Shown here piece by piece: positions 1-8,682 of a stretch of 64,000 nt of DNA. Origin of the DNA: JAFAZI01 sp035501255 (lineage in GTDB: Bacteria; Actinomycetota; Actinomycetes; JAFAQI01); assembly GCA_035501255.1 (NCBI GenBank), contig DATJWM010000060.1:21714-85713 (forward strand), read 5' to 3'. Each line of letters begins with the position of its first letter. Positions within the stretch are counted from its first letter, which is position 1. Position numbers and translations under genes: made by a program. The notes below the pieces were generated by a model, which was not told the DNA's origin, did not search any database, and saw only the letters and a list, made by a program, of their open reading frames with translations.

Positions 1-248
1 CCGGGTACATCGGGGCGATGGGGAGTCGGCGTACCCATCGGGAGCGGATCGAGCACCTGCGCGAGGCGGGGGTTGGCGACGCGGGTCTGGCGAGACTGCA
101 CTCGCCGATCGGGCTCGCGCTCGGTGGCCGGACGCCGGAGGAGACGGCGGTCGCGGTCTGCGCCGAGATCATCGCAACCCGCAACGGGCTCTCCGACGTG
201 CGACCGCTGTCCGCGACCGAGGGGCCGATCCACCCGCCGCGTACCTGA
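1..248 (+). CDS. XdhC/CoxI family protein, C-terminal part (partial)
   Basis: Only the last ~82 residues are present; the 5' part lies outside the window. The open frame starts at base 3 and ends with TGA at 246-248. It reads GYIGAMGSRRTHRERIEHL, then an LARLHSPIGLALGGRTPEE stretch, which is the conserved end of the XdhC C-terminal Rossmann domain. XdhC-like proteins help insert or sulfurate the molybdenum cofactor of xanthine dehydrogenase and CO dehydrogenase-type enzymes. The partner genes would lie upstream, so which enzyme it serves cannot be judged here. A palindromic repeat begins 28 bases after the stop. Confidence 0.85.
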   Translation, partial: GYIGAMGSRRTHRERIEHLREAGVGDAGLARLHSPIGLALGGRTPEETAVAVCAEIIATRNGLSDVRPLSATEGPIHPPRT

Positions 249-276
249 CGTACGCCGTCGCCTGCGCCCGCGCCCC

Positions 277-372
277 GGCGTTTCAGAGCACAACCGACCC
301 CCGCCGTCGGCGTGTCACGCTGTTCGCGCGGCGTGTCGCGGGCGCGCGCTGCCGGATGTGCTCTGAAACGCC
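277..372. repeat. 96-bp palindromic repeat, copy 1
   Basis: The ends are perfect 16-bp inverted repeats, GGCGTTTCAGAGCACA (277-292) and TGTGCTCTGAAACGCC (357-372), extending to 17 bp with the flanking C/G. The 64-bp interior is asymmetric and holds two GGCGTGTC motifs. Copy 2 at 1335-1430 has the same length and orientation, with about 87 of 96 bases identical. The copy lies between the XdhC-like gene and the AbiEi/DUF559 gene. I saw no flanking target-site duplication. Confidence 0.9.
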
Positions 373-461
373 GAATTCCACAGTCACCGGAATCGGGCGT
401 GGTCGTCCACACCGGCCACTCGAGGTGGGCGCGGACGGCGGTCGGCGGGTGCCATTCGTGC

Positions 462-1328
462 ATGCAGATGGATCCACGCGCGTTCGAGGGTGAGCTGTTC
501 ACCCGTCAGGAGGCGATTGCGGCCGGGATTCGTGGGCAACGCCTCACCGAGCTCGTGCGCGCCGGCGCGATCGCGCGGGTGGCTCGCGGCGTCTACCGCC
601 CCGGTGTCCTCGCGCCCGTCGACCCGGTCGCGATCTGCCGGTCGTGGAAGGTCGCCCTCAGCCATGTGTCGGCGGCTGCCTGGCTCGGCGCGGATCTGCC
701 GTTCGCGCCGGACCAGATGCACGTGAGCGCTGAGCGTTCGCGCGGGCGGCCCGCCGAGGCGGCTCCTGGCATTCGTCTGCACCGGGTTGCTTCGGCTGAG
801 GTCGTCAAGGTGGGGGGAGTGTGGGTGACCTCGCCTGCTCAGACTCTCCTCGATGTCGCGCGTTCCCTCCCGTTACGGGAGGCCGTCGCGATCGGTGACA
901 GCTTGGTCCGGATCGGACGGCTGACGTACGACGAAGCCGTCTCGGCCGCCGCTCGGCTACCTGCGGGCCGGGGTCGTCGGGTCGCGATCGCGGTCGCCGA
1001 GTTGCTCGACGGACGTGCCGAGTCTGTGTTCGAGTCGATGACTCGCGTCGAGGTCGTGGTGGCCGGCTTGTCCCCCTTTCCGCAGTTCGATATCTACGAC
1101 GGAGACCGCTGGATCGCACGCGTCGACTTCGCCTGGGTGAGAGAGCGGCTTGTGCTCGAGTGCGACGGATACGAGTTCCACGCCGATCGCGCCGCATTTC
1201 ACGCGGATCGCCGACGTTGGAACGCGCTCGTTCGGGCCGGGTGGACAGTGCTGATCGTGACCTGGCGGGACATCGTCGAAGACCCGCAGTACGTCGTTGA
1301 GCTCGTGAGCCGGGTCATCGCCGCGTAG
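462..1328 (+). CDS. AbiEi-like HTH protein with C-terminal DUF559 nuclease-like domain
   Basis: A 288-aa protein. Residues ~10-60 resemble the N-terminal winged-helix of AbiEi-type type IV antitoxins (FTRQEAIAAGI, then a GVYRPG turn), and the middle continues as in that family. Residues ~215-285 form a DUF559/Vsr-like fold: VDFAW with Asp222, LVLECDGYEFH with Glu233 and Asp235, then a basic DRRRWNALVRAGW helix and VTWRDI. Such restriction-endonuclease-like domains suggest DNA binding or nicking, but the substrate is unknown. No AbiEii toxin gene is adjacent. ATG 462 is followed by ATG 468, so either could be used; no strong RBS is visible. The gene is bracketed by two direct copies of a 96-bp palindromic repeat. 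It could be a solitary regulator, an orphan antitoxin or a repeat-associated nuclease. Confidence 0.75.
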   Translation: MQMDPRAFEGELFTRQEAIAAGIRGQRLTELVRAGAIARVARGVYRPGVLAPVDPVAICRSWKVALSHVSAAAWLGADLPFAPDQMHVSAERSRGRPAEAAPGIRLHRVASAEVVKVGGVWVTSPAQTLLDVARSLPLREAVAIGDSLVRIGRLTYDEAVSAAARLPAGRGRRVAIAVAELLDGRAESVFESMTRVEVVVAGLSPFPQFDIYDGDRWIARVDFAWVRERLVLECDGYEFHADRAAFHADRRRWNALVRAGWTVLIVTWRDIVEDPQYVVELVSRVIAA

Positions 1329-1334
1329 TTGCCC

Positions 1335-1430
1335 GGCGTTTCAGAGCACAACCAACCCCCGCCGTCGGCGTGTCGCGCCCCTAGCGCGGCGTGTCGCGGC
1401 CGCGCGTGGCCGGATGTGCTCTGAAACGCC
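1335..1430. repeat. 96-bp palindromic repeat, copy 2
   Basis: Same orientation and length as copy 1. The terminal inverted repeats extend to 18 bp here (1333-1350 against 1415-1432). It starts six bases after the DUF559 stop codon and ends 15 bases before the putative guaA -10 box, so it may affect read-through or initiation at guaA. Confidence 0.9.
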
Positions 1431-1445
1431 GGACGAGGGCGGCAC

Positions 1446-1451
1446 TAGAGT
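1446..1451 (+). promoter_or_regulatory. putative leaderless -10 box of guaA
   Basis: TAGAGT ends six bases before ATG 1458, placing the expected transcription start on the start codon. No convincing -35 is visible; that region falls at the right end of repeat copy 2. Inferred from spacing only. Confidence 0.45.
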
Positions 1452-1457
1452 TGGGTG

Positions 1458-3035
1458 ATGGCGGGTGCGGACGGATTCGACACGGTTCTCGTCGTCGACT
1501 TCGGCGCGCAGTATGCGCAGCTCATCGCCCGCCGCGTTCGGGAGTGCCGGGTCTACTCCGAGATCGTGCCGTCGTCGATGCCGGTCGCTGACCTGCTCGC
1601 CAAACACCCGAAGGCGATCATCCTCTCCGGCGGCCCATCCTCGGTGTACGCCGAGGGAGCGCCGCAGGTCGATCCGGCCCTGTTCGAGGCCGGCGTCCCG
1701 GTGTTTGGCATCTGCTACGGCTTCCAGGCGATGGCCCAAGCCCTGGGCGGAACGGTCGAGCGCACCGGAATCTCCGAGTTCGGCCCGACGACGCTGACGG
1801 TCACTGGCGACGGCGGGGTCCTGCTCGCCGGGCTCCCTTGCACGCAGCAGGTGTGGATGTCGCACGGCGATGCGGTGGTCAAGCCCCCGGCCGGATTCAC
1901 GACAACCTCCACCACCGAGACCACCGTGGTTGCCTCCTTCGAGGACCCGCGCCGCTGCCTCGCCGGCGTCCAGTTCCACCCCGAGGTCCTGCACACCGCG
2001 CACGGCCAGCAGGTGCTCGAACACTTCCTGTACGACGTCGCCGGGGCCCGGCCGACGTGGACGATGGTCAACATCGTGGAGGAGCAGGTCGACCGGGTCC
2101 GGGCCCAGGTCGGGGGGAAGCGGGCGATCTGCGGGTTGTCGGGCGGCGTGGACTCGGCGGTTGCGGCCGCACTCGTGCAGCGCGCGATCGGCGACCGTCT
2201 CACCTGCGTGTTCGTCGACCACGGGTTGCTGCGCAAGGGTGAGGCCGACCAGGTGGAGCGCGACTTCGTCGCCTCGACCGGCGTACGGCTGAAGGTCGTC
2301 GACGCCGCCGACCGGTTCCTCGCCGCCCTCGCGGGCGAAAGCGACCCCGAAACCAAGCGCAAGATCATCGGCCGCGAATTCATCCGGGTGTTCGAGCAGG
2401 CCGCTCGCGAGGTCGTCGCCGAGTCCGAGGCGTCGGGTGAGACGGTCGAGTTCCTCGTCCAGGGCACGCTCTACCCCGACGTCGTCGAGTCCGGCGGCGG
2501 CGAAGGGGCGGCAAACATCAAGAGCCACCACAACGTGGGCGGCCTCCCTGACGACCTCCAGTTCGGCCTCGTGGAGCCGCTTCGGACCCTGTTCAAGGAC
2601 GAGGTACGCCGGGTCGGCGAGCAGTTGGGCCTGCCGCCGGAGATCGTCTGGCGCCAGCCGTTCCCGGGGCCGGGCCTCGGGATCCGCATCATCGGCGAAG
2701 TCACCCGCGAGCGTCTCGACGTGCTGCGCGAGGCCGACGCGATCGCCCGCGAGGAGCTCACCGCTGCTGGTCTTGACCGCGAGATCTGGCAGTGCCCGGT
2801 CGTCCTGCTCGCCGACGTTCGATCGGTCGGCGTACAAGGTGACGGGCGCACCTACGGTCACCCGGTGGTACTCCGTCCGGTGTCGAGCGAGGACGCGATG
2901 ACCGCCGACTGGACTCGGCTTCCCTACGACGTCCTTGCCCGGATCTCGACCCGGATCACCAACGAGGTGCGCGAGGTCAACCGGGTCACTCTCGACGTGA
3001 CGAGCAAGCCTCCCGGCACGATCGAGTGGGAGTAG
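1458..3035 (+). CDS. guaA: GMP synthase (glutamine-hydrolysing)
   Basis: Converts XMP to GMP using glutamine and ATP, the last step of guanine nucleotide synthesis. The 525-aa protein has a class I glutamine amidotransferase domain at its N-terminus (VVDFGAQYAQLIARRVRE; nucleophile Cys86 in GICYGFQAM; the His-Glu pair in FQFHPEV-type sequence near residue 175). An ATP pyrophosphatase domain follows with the PP-loop GLSGGVDSAVAA near residue 224, then the GMP synthase C-terminal dimerisation domain ending KPPGTIEWE. Length and order are standard. GTG 1455 and ATG 1458 are adjacent; ATG is preferred because TAGAGT lies six bases upstream, suggesting a leaderless mRNA. Convergent with trmB, 40 bases apart. 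Confidence 0.97.
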   Translation: MAGADGFDTVLVVDFGAQYAQLIARRVRECRVYSEIVPSSMPVADLLAKHPKAIILSGGPSSVYAEGAPQVDPALFEAGVPVFGICYGFQAMAQALGGTVERTGISEFGPTTLTVTGDGGVLLAGLPCTQQVWMSHGDAVVKPPAGFTTTSTTETTVVASFEDPRRCLAGVQFHPEVLHTAHGQQVLEHFLYDVAGARPTWTMVNIVEEQVDRVRAQVGGKRAICGLSGGVDSAVAAALVQRAIGDRLTCVFVDHGLLRKGEADQVERDFVASTGVRLKVVDAADRFLAALAGESDPETKRKIIGREFIRVFEQAAREVVAESEASGETVEFLVQGTLYPDVVESGGGEGAANIKSHHNVGGLPDDLQFGLVEPLRTLFKDEVRRVGEQLGLPPEIVWRQPFPGPGLGIRIIGEVTRERLDVLREADAIAREELTAAGLDREIWQCPVVLLADVRSVGVQGDGRTYGHPVVLRPVSSEDAMTADWTRLPYDVLARISTRITNEVREVNRVTLDVTSKPPGTIEWE

Positions 3036-3075
3036 TGGCGCGACGCCCCACGCCGGGCGAATCGCGCGACCGCGG

Positions 3076-3783
3076 TCAGATCACGCGCGTGTAGGTCAGG
3101 TCGGTAACCCTCCGACCCTCGGCGAGAGCCCGGCGCTCGAAGCGGGTGATCGGACGGCCGGCGTACCGGTCGCTGACACCTCCCGACAGCATCGGTACGC
3201 CGTCGAGGGCTTGCCGCATCTGCTCGGCGTAGTCTGCCCAGTCCGTCGCGAGCCGCCACACGCCGCCGGATGCGAGCCTGGACGCGGCGAGGCCGGCGAA
3301 CCTCGGGTCTACCAGCCGGCGCTTGCGGTGGCGGGCCTTGGGCCACGGGTCCGGGAAGAACGTCCACAGCTCGGCGAGGCTGCCCGGATCGAGGGTGTGC
3401 TCGAACGCCCACGCCGCGTCGAGGGTTGACAGCCGGACGTTCGTCGCGCCGAGGGCGGCGAGGGCGGCGAGGCAGTCGGCGACGCCTGGTTGCCACACCT
3501 CGAGTCCGATGAGGTTGCATTCCCCTCGCTCGATTGCGGCCGCGGCAAGCGCTTGTCCGTCGCCGATGCCGATCTCGACGACGAGCGGACCGGGACGAGC
3601 GAAGGCGTGTGGGAATCGGAAGTCTCCGGCGTACTGAACCTCGGGGGCGATCACCCAGTCCCGGGCGTGTTCAGTCCAAGCGCTGCGCTGTCGGGCGGAG
3701 AGTCGGGACCCGCGCCGGGCGTAGCTGCGGACCCCCCAGGACTCGCCGTCCGGTCGCGCTGGGGCCGCACCGATGGAGTGCAC
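3076..3783 (-). CDS. trmB: tRNA (guanine-N7-)-methyltransferase
   Basis: Methylates N7 of G46 in tRNA variable loops with S-adenosylmethionine. The 235-aa protein shows the family's N-terminal SYARRGSRLSARQR segment, the SAM-binding VVEIGIGDGQA motif, the acidic LIGLEVWQPG strand end, and the diagnostic FFPDPWPKARHRKRRL block followed by LATDWADYAEQM. It starts with GTG at 3783. It lies 33 bases downstream of the RNB-domain nuclease gene on the same strand, so the two are probably co-transcribed as an RNA-processing pair. It converges on guaA. Confidence 0.95.
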   Translation of the reverse strand: MHSIGAAPARPDGESWGVRSYARRGSRLSARQRSAWTEHARDWVIAPEVQYAGDFRFPHAFARPGPLVVEIGIGDGQALAAAAIERGECNLIGLEVWQPGVADCLAALAALGATNVRLSTLDAAWAFEHTLDPGSLAELWTFFPDPWPKARHRKRRLVDPRFAGLAASRLASGGVWRLATDWADYAEQMRQALDGVPMLSGGVSDRYAGRPITRFERRALAEGRRVTDLTYTRVI

Positions 3784-3816
3784 CTGGTTCCTTCCGAGGC
3801 TCTGGCGAGGAGTCTG

Positions 3817-5268
3817 TCAGCCCGACGGTACGTGCTCGGGCGATGCGGGAGGGTCAGGGCGAGCGTCGAGGGTGAAGCGCACGCGGCGGGTGGCGACGTC
3901 CGCGGTTGTCAGGGTCGCCAGAACGTCGTGCCCGAGCGGCAGGTCGGTGCCGTCGATCCGCGCCCGGACGGCGGGCGCTCGCAGCTGGATCTCGCCGTGA
4001 TCGTCGTCCGCTTCGACGATCACGCCGGCGAACTCCTCACCGACTCGGTCCGCGAGCAGCATCGTTTCCGCGAGGTCGACGACGGCGCGGTCGAGTTGAT
4101 GGGCGTGCTGATCGGCGTGGTCCATCAGCTCCGGTAGTGCGGGGAGGTCCCGCTGCACCCACTGCGGCACCGGATGGTCCTCGCCGCGGCGCTGTGCGCA
4201 GACCGACACGCAGATCTCGCTGACGTAGCGGTCCGCGAGCCGCCGCAACGGCGCGGTTGCGTGCGCGTACGGCGCGGCGACTGCGGCGTGCATCCGCTGG
4301 AGTGGTTGCTCGCCGTTGAATGCGACGTAGCGGGCGCCGCGGAACAGCACCGAAGCAAGGCGCAGCATCGCGGCCTGGGTGGGGACGTTGGGATCGAGAT
4401 CGCGGACGACATCGGCGTACCGGGTTCCGGACGGCCAGGCCACATCGAGGGCGGCAGCGCTGCGGCGCAACGAGCCGAGCGTGCTGCGCTGCGGTCCGGG
4501 CATCACCCGCAGCAGGCCGATCTTCGCGTCGAGCATCATCGATGCGGCCGCCATCCCGGTCAGCAAGGACAGCTGGGCGTTCCAGCCCTCCGACGGTTGC
4601 GGACTCCGGTAGGTCACGACCCACTCGCCGTCGGCGTAGGTGACCTGCTGTTCGGGCACGTTCAGTGACACTCCGCCGCGCGCTCGCTCCCGCTGCTGGC
4701 GTAGCTCGCCGATGAGGCGCAGGTCGGCCGCGACCGCCGGGTCGGTCTCCTCCAGCGTCAGGTAGTCCAGCTGCGCGCGACTGCGAACGATCGACCGCCG
4801 GACATCGACCCGGCGGAGCTCACCGGCCGAGTCGAGGTCGAGGATCCATAGCACCGCCGGGCGTTCCGCATCGGGCAGGAGGCTGGCGGCGCCCTCGGAC
4901 AGTTCCGGCGGATACACAGGTGCGCGACCGTCCGGCAGGTAGATCGTCTCGCCGCGGACCTTGGCCTCGGCTGCGACCGGGCCGTCCGGGTCGACGAACG
5001 CGGCGACGTCGGCGATCGCGTAGTGCACCCGCCATCCGGCGGCGCTTCGCTCGATGTGGAACGCCTGGTCGAGGTCGCGCGAGCCGGGCGGGTCCAGGGT
5101 GCGGAGGGGGAGTGCGGTGTGGTCCTCGCGGTGAGCGCGGGACCACGTCGACGCAGCGTCGGCCAGCACCGCTGGGGGAAACTCGCCGGGGACGTGCAAC
5201 TCGGCGCGCAACGCGGCGAGGTGGGCGCTGAGGTCGGCGCCGTGGATGACGGTCGGTCGGTGCGCCAC
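3817..5268 (-). CDS. RNB-domain 3'-5' exoribonuclease (RNase II/R-like)
   Basis: A 483-aa protein built mostly from an RNB catalytic domain. The metal-binding segment appears as LDPPGSRDLDQAFHIE near residues 60-75, followed by VHYAIADVAAFV and GETIYLPDGRAPVYPPELSEG, then YAHATAPLRRLADRYV near the end of the domain. It lacks the long cold-shock and S1 extensions of full RNase R, so it is the short actinobacterial type that presumably degrades single-stranded RNA. The GTG start at 5268 has TAGGGT ending six bases upstream on the minus strand, again suggesting leaderless expression. It is followed by trmB. Confidence 0.9.
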   Translation of the reverse strand: MAHRPTVIHGADLSAHLAALRAELHVPGEFPPAVLADAASTWSRAHREDHTALPLRTLDPPGSRDLDQAFHIERSAAGWRVHYAIADVAAFVDPDGPVAAEAKVRGETIYLPDGRAPVYPPELSEGAASLLPDAERPAVLWILDLDSAGELRRVDVRRSIVRSRAQLDYLTLEETDPAVAADLRLIGELRQQRERARGGVSLNVPEQQVTYADGEWVVTYRSPQPSEGWNAQLSLLTGMAAASMMLDAKIGLLRVMPGPQRSTLGSLRRSAAALDVAWPSGTRYADVVRDLDPNVPTQAAMLRLASVLFRGARYVAFNGEQPLQRMHAAVAAPYAHATAPLRRLADRYVSEICVSVCAQRRGEDHPVPQWVQRDLPALPELMDHADQHAHQLDRAVVDLAETMLLADRVGEEFAGVIVEADDDHGEIQLRAPAVRARIDGTDLPLGHDVLATLTTADVATRRVRFTLDARPDPPASPEHVPSG

Positions 5269-5274
5269 CGCGCA

Positions 5275-5280
5275 ACCCTA
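5275..5280 (-). promoter_or_regulatory. putative leaderless -10 box of the RNB nuclease gene
   Basis: Read on the minus strand this is TAGGGT, six bases before the GTG start. The start codon would be the first transcribed codon. No matching -35 was identified. Confidence 0.4.
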
Positions 5281-5369
5281 TGCGGCTCATTCGGGGTGGA
5301 CCGGTGGCGAGGCGCGGGGCCGGATGAGACGATCGGCTCAGTGCTCGCCGGCTATGAGGAGATTCGACG

Positions 5370-5873
5370 GTGTCCTTGTACGACATTGCGTTGACCACGC
5401 TCGACGGGAACGCGACGAGCCTGAAGGATTTCGATGGCGAGGTGCTTCTCGCGGTCAACGTCGCGTCGAAGTGCGGGTTCACGCCGCAGTACGAAGCCCT
5501 CGAACAGCTCTACGAGACCTACTCCGATCGCGGCTTCGAGGTGCTCGGGTTCCCGTGCAATCAGTTCATGTTCCAGGAGCGCGGGTCGGCCGACCAGATC
5601 CAGCAGTTCTGCTCGACGACGTACGGCGTCACGTTTCCGATGTTCGAGAAGCTGAAGGTCAACGGTCGCGACCAACATCCGCTGTACGCCGAGTTGACGA
5701 AGACGCCGGACGCCAAAGGCAAGGCCGGACGGGTGAAGTGGAACTTCGAGAAGTTCCTGATCGGTCGCGACGGAGCGGTGATCGGGCGGTTCCGGTCGAA
5801 AGTGAAGCCGGACTCACCTGAGGTCGTTGGCGCGATCGAGGCCGCGCTCGGGCAGTTGTCGGTGGGCTCCTAG
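5370..5873 (+). CDS. glutathione peroxidase family, Cys-type (likely thioredoxin-dependent)
   Basis: A 167-aa thiol peroxidase that reduces peroxides and lipid hydroperoxides. The active site is visible: Cys35 in NVASKCGFTPQY, Gln65 in GFPCNQF, and Trp124-Asn125 in KWNFEKF. Cys replaces selenocysteine. Cys81, 46 residues after the nucleophile, fits the resolving cysteine of thioredoxin-dependent family members. Actinobacteria generally use mycothiol and thioredoxin, so the family name should not be read as proof of glutathione use. Start GTG 5370 follows GAGGAG (5356-5361) at a good distance. Convergent with the UPF0182 gene, with 25 bases between stops. Confidence 0.93.
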   Translation: MSLYDIALTTLDGNATSLKDFDGEVLLAVNVASKCGFTPQYEALEQLYETYSDRGFEVLGFPCNQFMFQERGSADQIQQFCSTTYGVTFPMFEKLKVNGRDQHPLYAELTKTPDAKGKAGRVKWNFEKFLIGRDGAVIGRFRSKVKPDSPEVVGAIEAALGQLSVGS

Positions 5874-5898
5874 CCCCAGGCTGGGTGGACCCGTTGGG

Positions 5899-8670
5899 TC
5901 AGGACGACGTACCTGCCGAGGGCAGCGCATTGGTCGCCGCCGCGGGCGGAGCGTGTGAGCTGACCGTCGGCATCTTGAGCGCCTGCGCAATGGCACCCGC
6001 GAGCGTGAGCCGGTAGGCCGGCAGCCCGTTGCCGTAGACGGCGATCACCCTGCGAAGGACCGGGAATTTCGTGCCGGTCTTCGCCTGGGTATAGACCGGT
6101 TCGACGTAGAGGAACTTGCCGCCCAGTGGCATCGCGAGCAGGTTGCCGATCACGACCTGGGAATTGCCGCCACGCAACAAGGTGAGCTTGTTCGCGATCC
6201 TCGGGAGGGATTCGATGTCGTTGGAGATCTGCGCCGGCCCTTTCACCGACTGGCCCGCGGGTATCTCGAGCAGCGTGAGTCGGCCGTAGTCCGGCCCGGG
6301 TTCGCTGTCCACGCTCATGAACGCGGACAGGTTGCGCCGGTTGAGCGTCACGAACGGCGTCGACAACGCATACCTGGCCTCGGACATCCCGTCGGAAGAC
6401 ACGCTCATGTACACCGACGGCTGAATCGGCGCGCTGACCGTGACGACCTTGCCGATGGCGTTGAGCCTGCTGGTCGCTCCGACACTCGAGTCGACCGGGA
6501 GCTTCCAGAAGTCGTTCCCGTTGTAGAAGTCGCTGGCGTTCGTGACGTGGTAGCGGGTGAGGATCGATCGCTGGACGTTGAACAGGTCCTGGGGGTAGCG
6601 CAGGTGCGAAACGAGCGCTGCCGGCATCTGGCTTTGCGGTTGGATCAGACCGGGGAACGCCTTCTCCCAGGTTTCGAGGACCGGATCCGGCTGGGCTTGC
6701 TGGTTCCAGGCGTAGAGGGTCACCTTCCCGGAGTAGGCGTCAACCGTTGCCTTGACCGAGTTGCGGATGTAGTTGATCGATCGGCTCGGCTGAGCGACCG
6801 TCGAGCCGCTCTTCGACAACGTGCTCGACGTCGCGGCCTGAAGGTTCACCTGCTGGGAGTCCGGATAGTTGTTCGAGGTGGTGTATCCGTCGACAACCCA
6901 GACGATCCGACCGTTCACGACGGCTGGGTAGGTGTCGCCGTCAAGAGTGAGCCACGGCGCGACCGCGTTGATGCGAGTGCGCGGGTTGCGCACCGTCAGC
7001 AGTTGGGAGTGGCTGTTGATCTCGCTCGAGAACAGCACGCTCGTGCTGTGCAGCTTGATCGCATAGAGCAACCGGTGGAAGAAGCCGCCGATCGGGATGC
7101 CGCCGCCACCTGTGTGGGTGTAGCCCGCGGAGTTCGCACTCCCGTTGGTGCTCGGAAGGTCGAACTCTTTGCCCGGGGTGCCGGGTGGCGCGCCGACGAT
7201 CGAGTACGACGGAGACATCTGGCCGTAGTAGATCCGCGGCTGGTTGATCTTGATCGGCGTGTGGGTGGTCGGCGGTAGCCCGCCGCCGATGAAGTTGGGG
7301 ATGCCGTTGGTCGTCTTGTCGGTCGGTGCGGCGACCAGCCCGAAGCCGTGGGTGTAGACGAGGTGGGTGTTCGTCCAGGTTTTTCTGGACGCGGGTAGTC
7401 CGGCGATGTTCAGCTCGCGAGCGCCGAGGACCACGTCGGTGGAGCGATTGTTGATCGGGTACCGGTCGACGTCCAGGGTGGACTTGAACTGGTAGAACGC
7501 CTCGATCTGCTGGTTGACGTTGAATGTCGGGGACACGCGATAGGGGTCGAGCAGCCGGACCTGCGCGTTGCGTTTCGCCTGGTTCGCGAGCGCGCTCCCG
7601 GTCAGGGTGGTCGCACCGTAGTTGGCCTTGGTGGTGACGGTGTTGTTGAGGCCGTAGGCCTTGGTGGTCATCGGGATCGAACGGCTGATCGAGGGCAACT
7701 CGCGGGTTGAGGCGCTTGGCTTGACCCAGAACTGTTGGACGATCGCGGGCAGTGCGATTCCGAGCAGGAAGGCTCCCGCCGCCATCACCGAGAGGCTCAT
7801 GATCACAACGCGCCCGCTTCGCAGGTAGGCATTGACGAAGAGCGCAATGGCGCACCCGCCTGCGATAACCATCAGGACGATCTTCGCGGGCATGACCGCA
7901 TGCAGATCCGTGTACGACGGTCCCGTCACGACGGTCCGGTTGGACGTGACGAGCGCGAGCCGGTCGAGCCAGTAGGCGAAGACCTTCAGTGTCAGGTAGA
8001 TCCCGAGGATGACTGAGATCTGCGCCAGCACCGGTTTGGTGAGCTTGGGTCGGTCGCCCCGGATCTTGACGGCGCCGTAGGCGTATCCGGCGATGAGGAC
8101 GACGATCAGGTTGGTGGCGACGATCCGGAAGAGCAGGGTGAGAACGAGGCGATGCAACGGGTAGTCGAAGACGAAGTAGGACACGTCGCGATGGAAGGTG
8201 GGGTCCTTCTGGTGGAACGACGTCGCGTCGTGCCACGCGAGCCAGGTTTGCCAGCCGCCCGCTGCACGTGCGCCGACCGAGATGCTGAGGTAGCCGACAA
8301 CCGCGACGAGCAGCCAGATTCGCAGGCGTCGCTCGTAGCGACGGAACTGAAACCGCCAGCGCTGCTTCGCCCGATCCGGGCGAAAGTCGGGTCGAAACCG
8401 GTAGAGGAGGATCAGACTTGCCGTGAGCGACAGCGCCATCAGTGCGCTGAAGATGACGAACAAGACGACCTGCGTCCAGAACATTCGGGTGTAGACCGAT
8501 TCGTTCTGCACCGATCGGAACCACAGCAGGTTGGTGTCGATCGTGACGAAGGCGCGAACGGCGTACACGGCCGCGATGAGCAGGCCGACGGCAATCGCTA
8601 CCCGAAAAATCCACCGCCGCAGCGAGCCAAAACCTGGCCCGCTCGGGGCGTCAGCGGCCGTCGATGACAC
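5899..8670 (-). CDS. UPF0182 family large membrane protein
   Basis: A 923-aa protein of the UPF0182/COG1615 family, whose function is not established. The N-terminal third holds about seven hydrophobic helices (first near residues 20-40; later LLFRIVATNLIVVLIAGYAYG and IVLMVIAGGCAIALFVNAYL). A very large soluble portion follows, predicted outside the membrane, with conserved stretches such as DPYRVSPTFNVNQQIEAFYQF and NTHLVYTHGFGLV. The C-terminus is full length, without the acidic tail seen in some relatives. The GTG start at 8670 lies 12 bases after the stop of the upstream membrane glycosyltransferase gene, so the genes purU, glycosyltransferase and UPF0182 form one probable minus-strand operon. 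Confidence 0.92.
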   Translation of the reverse strand: MSSTAADAPSGPGFGSLRRWIFRVAIAVGLLIAAVYAVRAFVTIDTNLLWFRSVQNESVYTRMFWTQVVLFVIFSALMALSLTASLILLYRFRPDFRPDRAKQRWRFQFRRYERRLRIWLLVAVVGYLSISVGARAAGGWQTWLAWHDATSFHQKDPTFHRDVSYFVFDYPLHRLVLTLLFRIVATNLIVVLIAGYAYGAVKIRGDRPKLTKPVLAQISVILGIYLTLKVFAYWLDRLALVTSNRTVVTGPSYTDLHAVMPAKIVLMVIAGGCAIALFVNAYLRSGRVVIMSLSVMAAGAFLLGIALPAIVQQFWVKPSASTRELPSISRSIPMTTKAYGLNNTVTTKANYGATTLTGSALANQAKRNAQVRLLDPYRVSPTFNVNQQIEAFYQFKSTLDVDRYPINNRSTDVVLGARELNIAGLPASRKTWTNTHLVYTHGFGLVAAPTDKTTNGIPNFIGGGLPPTTHTPIKINQPRIYYGQMSPSYSIVGAPPGTPGKEFDLPSTNGSANSAGYTHTGGGGIPIGGFFHRLLYAIKLHSTSVLFSSEINSHSQLLTVRNPRTRINAVAPWLTLDGDTYPAVVNGRIVWVVDGYTTSNNYPDSQQVNLQAATSSTLSKSGSTVAQPSRSINYIRNSVKATVDAYSGKVTLYAWNQQAQPDPVLETWEKAFPGLIQPQSQMPAALVSHLRYPQDLFNVQRSILTRYHVTNASDFYNGNDFWKLPVDSSVGATSRLNAIGKVVTVSAPIQPSVYMSVSSDGMSEARYALSTPFVTLNRRNLSAFMSVDSEPGPDYGRLTLLEIPAGQSVKGPAQISNDIESLPRIANKLTLLRGGNSQVVIGNLLAMPLGGKFLYVEPVYTQAKTGTKFPVLRRVIAVYGNGLPAYRLTLAGAIAQALKMPTVSSHAPPAAATNALPSAGTSS

Positions 8671-8682
8671 TGATCCACGCTA

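Noticed and set aside
277..372. Repeat as a minimal insertion sequence
   Set aside because: Too short to encode a transposase, and no target-site duplication is visible. A non-autonomous element remains possible and is covered in the findings.
277..1430. Palindromic repeats as simple intrinsic terminators
   Set aside because: One copy lies directly upstream of a gene, the paired ends are 64 bases apart, there is no U-tract, and both copies share a conserved interior. That is a repeat family rather than convergent hairpins.
1341..2861. Long minus-strand open frame (506 codons) opposite guaA
   Set aside because: It mirrors a well-conserved gene; high-GC codon bias opens the antisense frame. 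The sequence is low-complexity in Arg, Asp and Gly and has no family signature.
5888..5900. Short inverted repeat between the glutathione peroxidase and UPF0182 stops
   Set aside because: Only a 5-bp stem (GACCC/GGGTC) with a 3-base loop; too weak to call a terminator.
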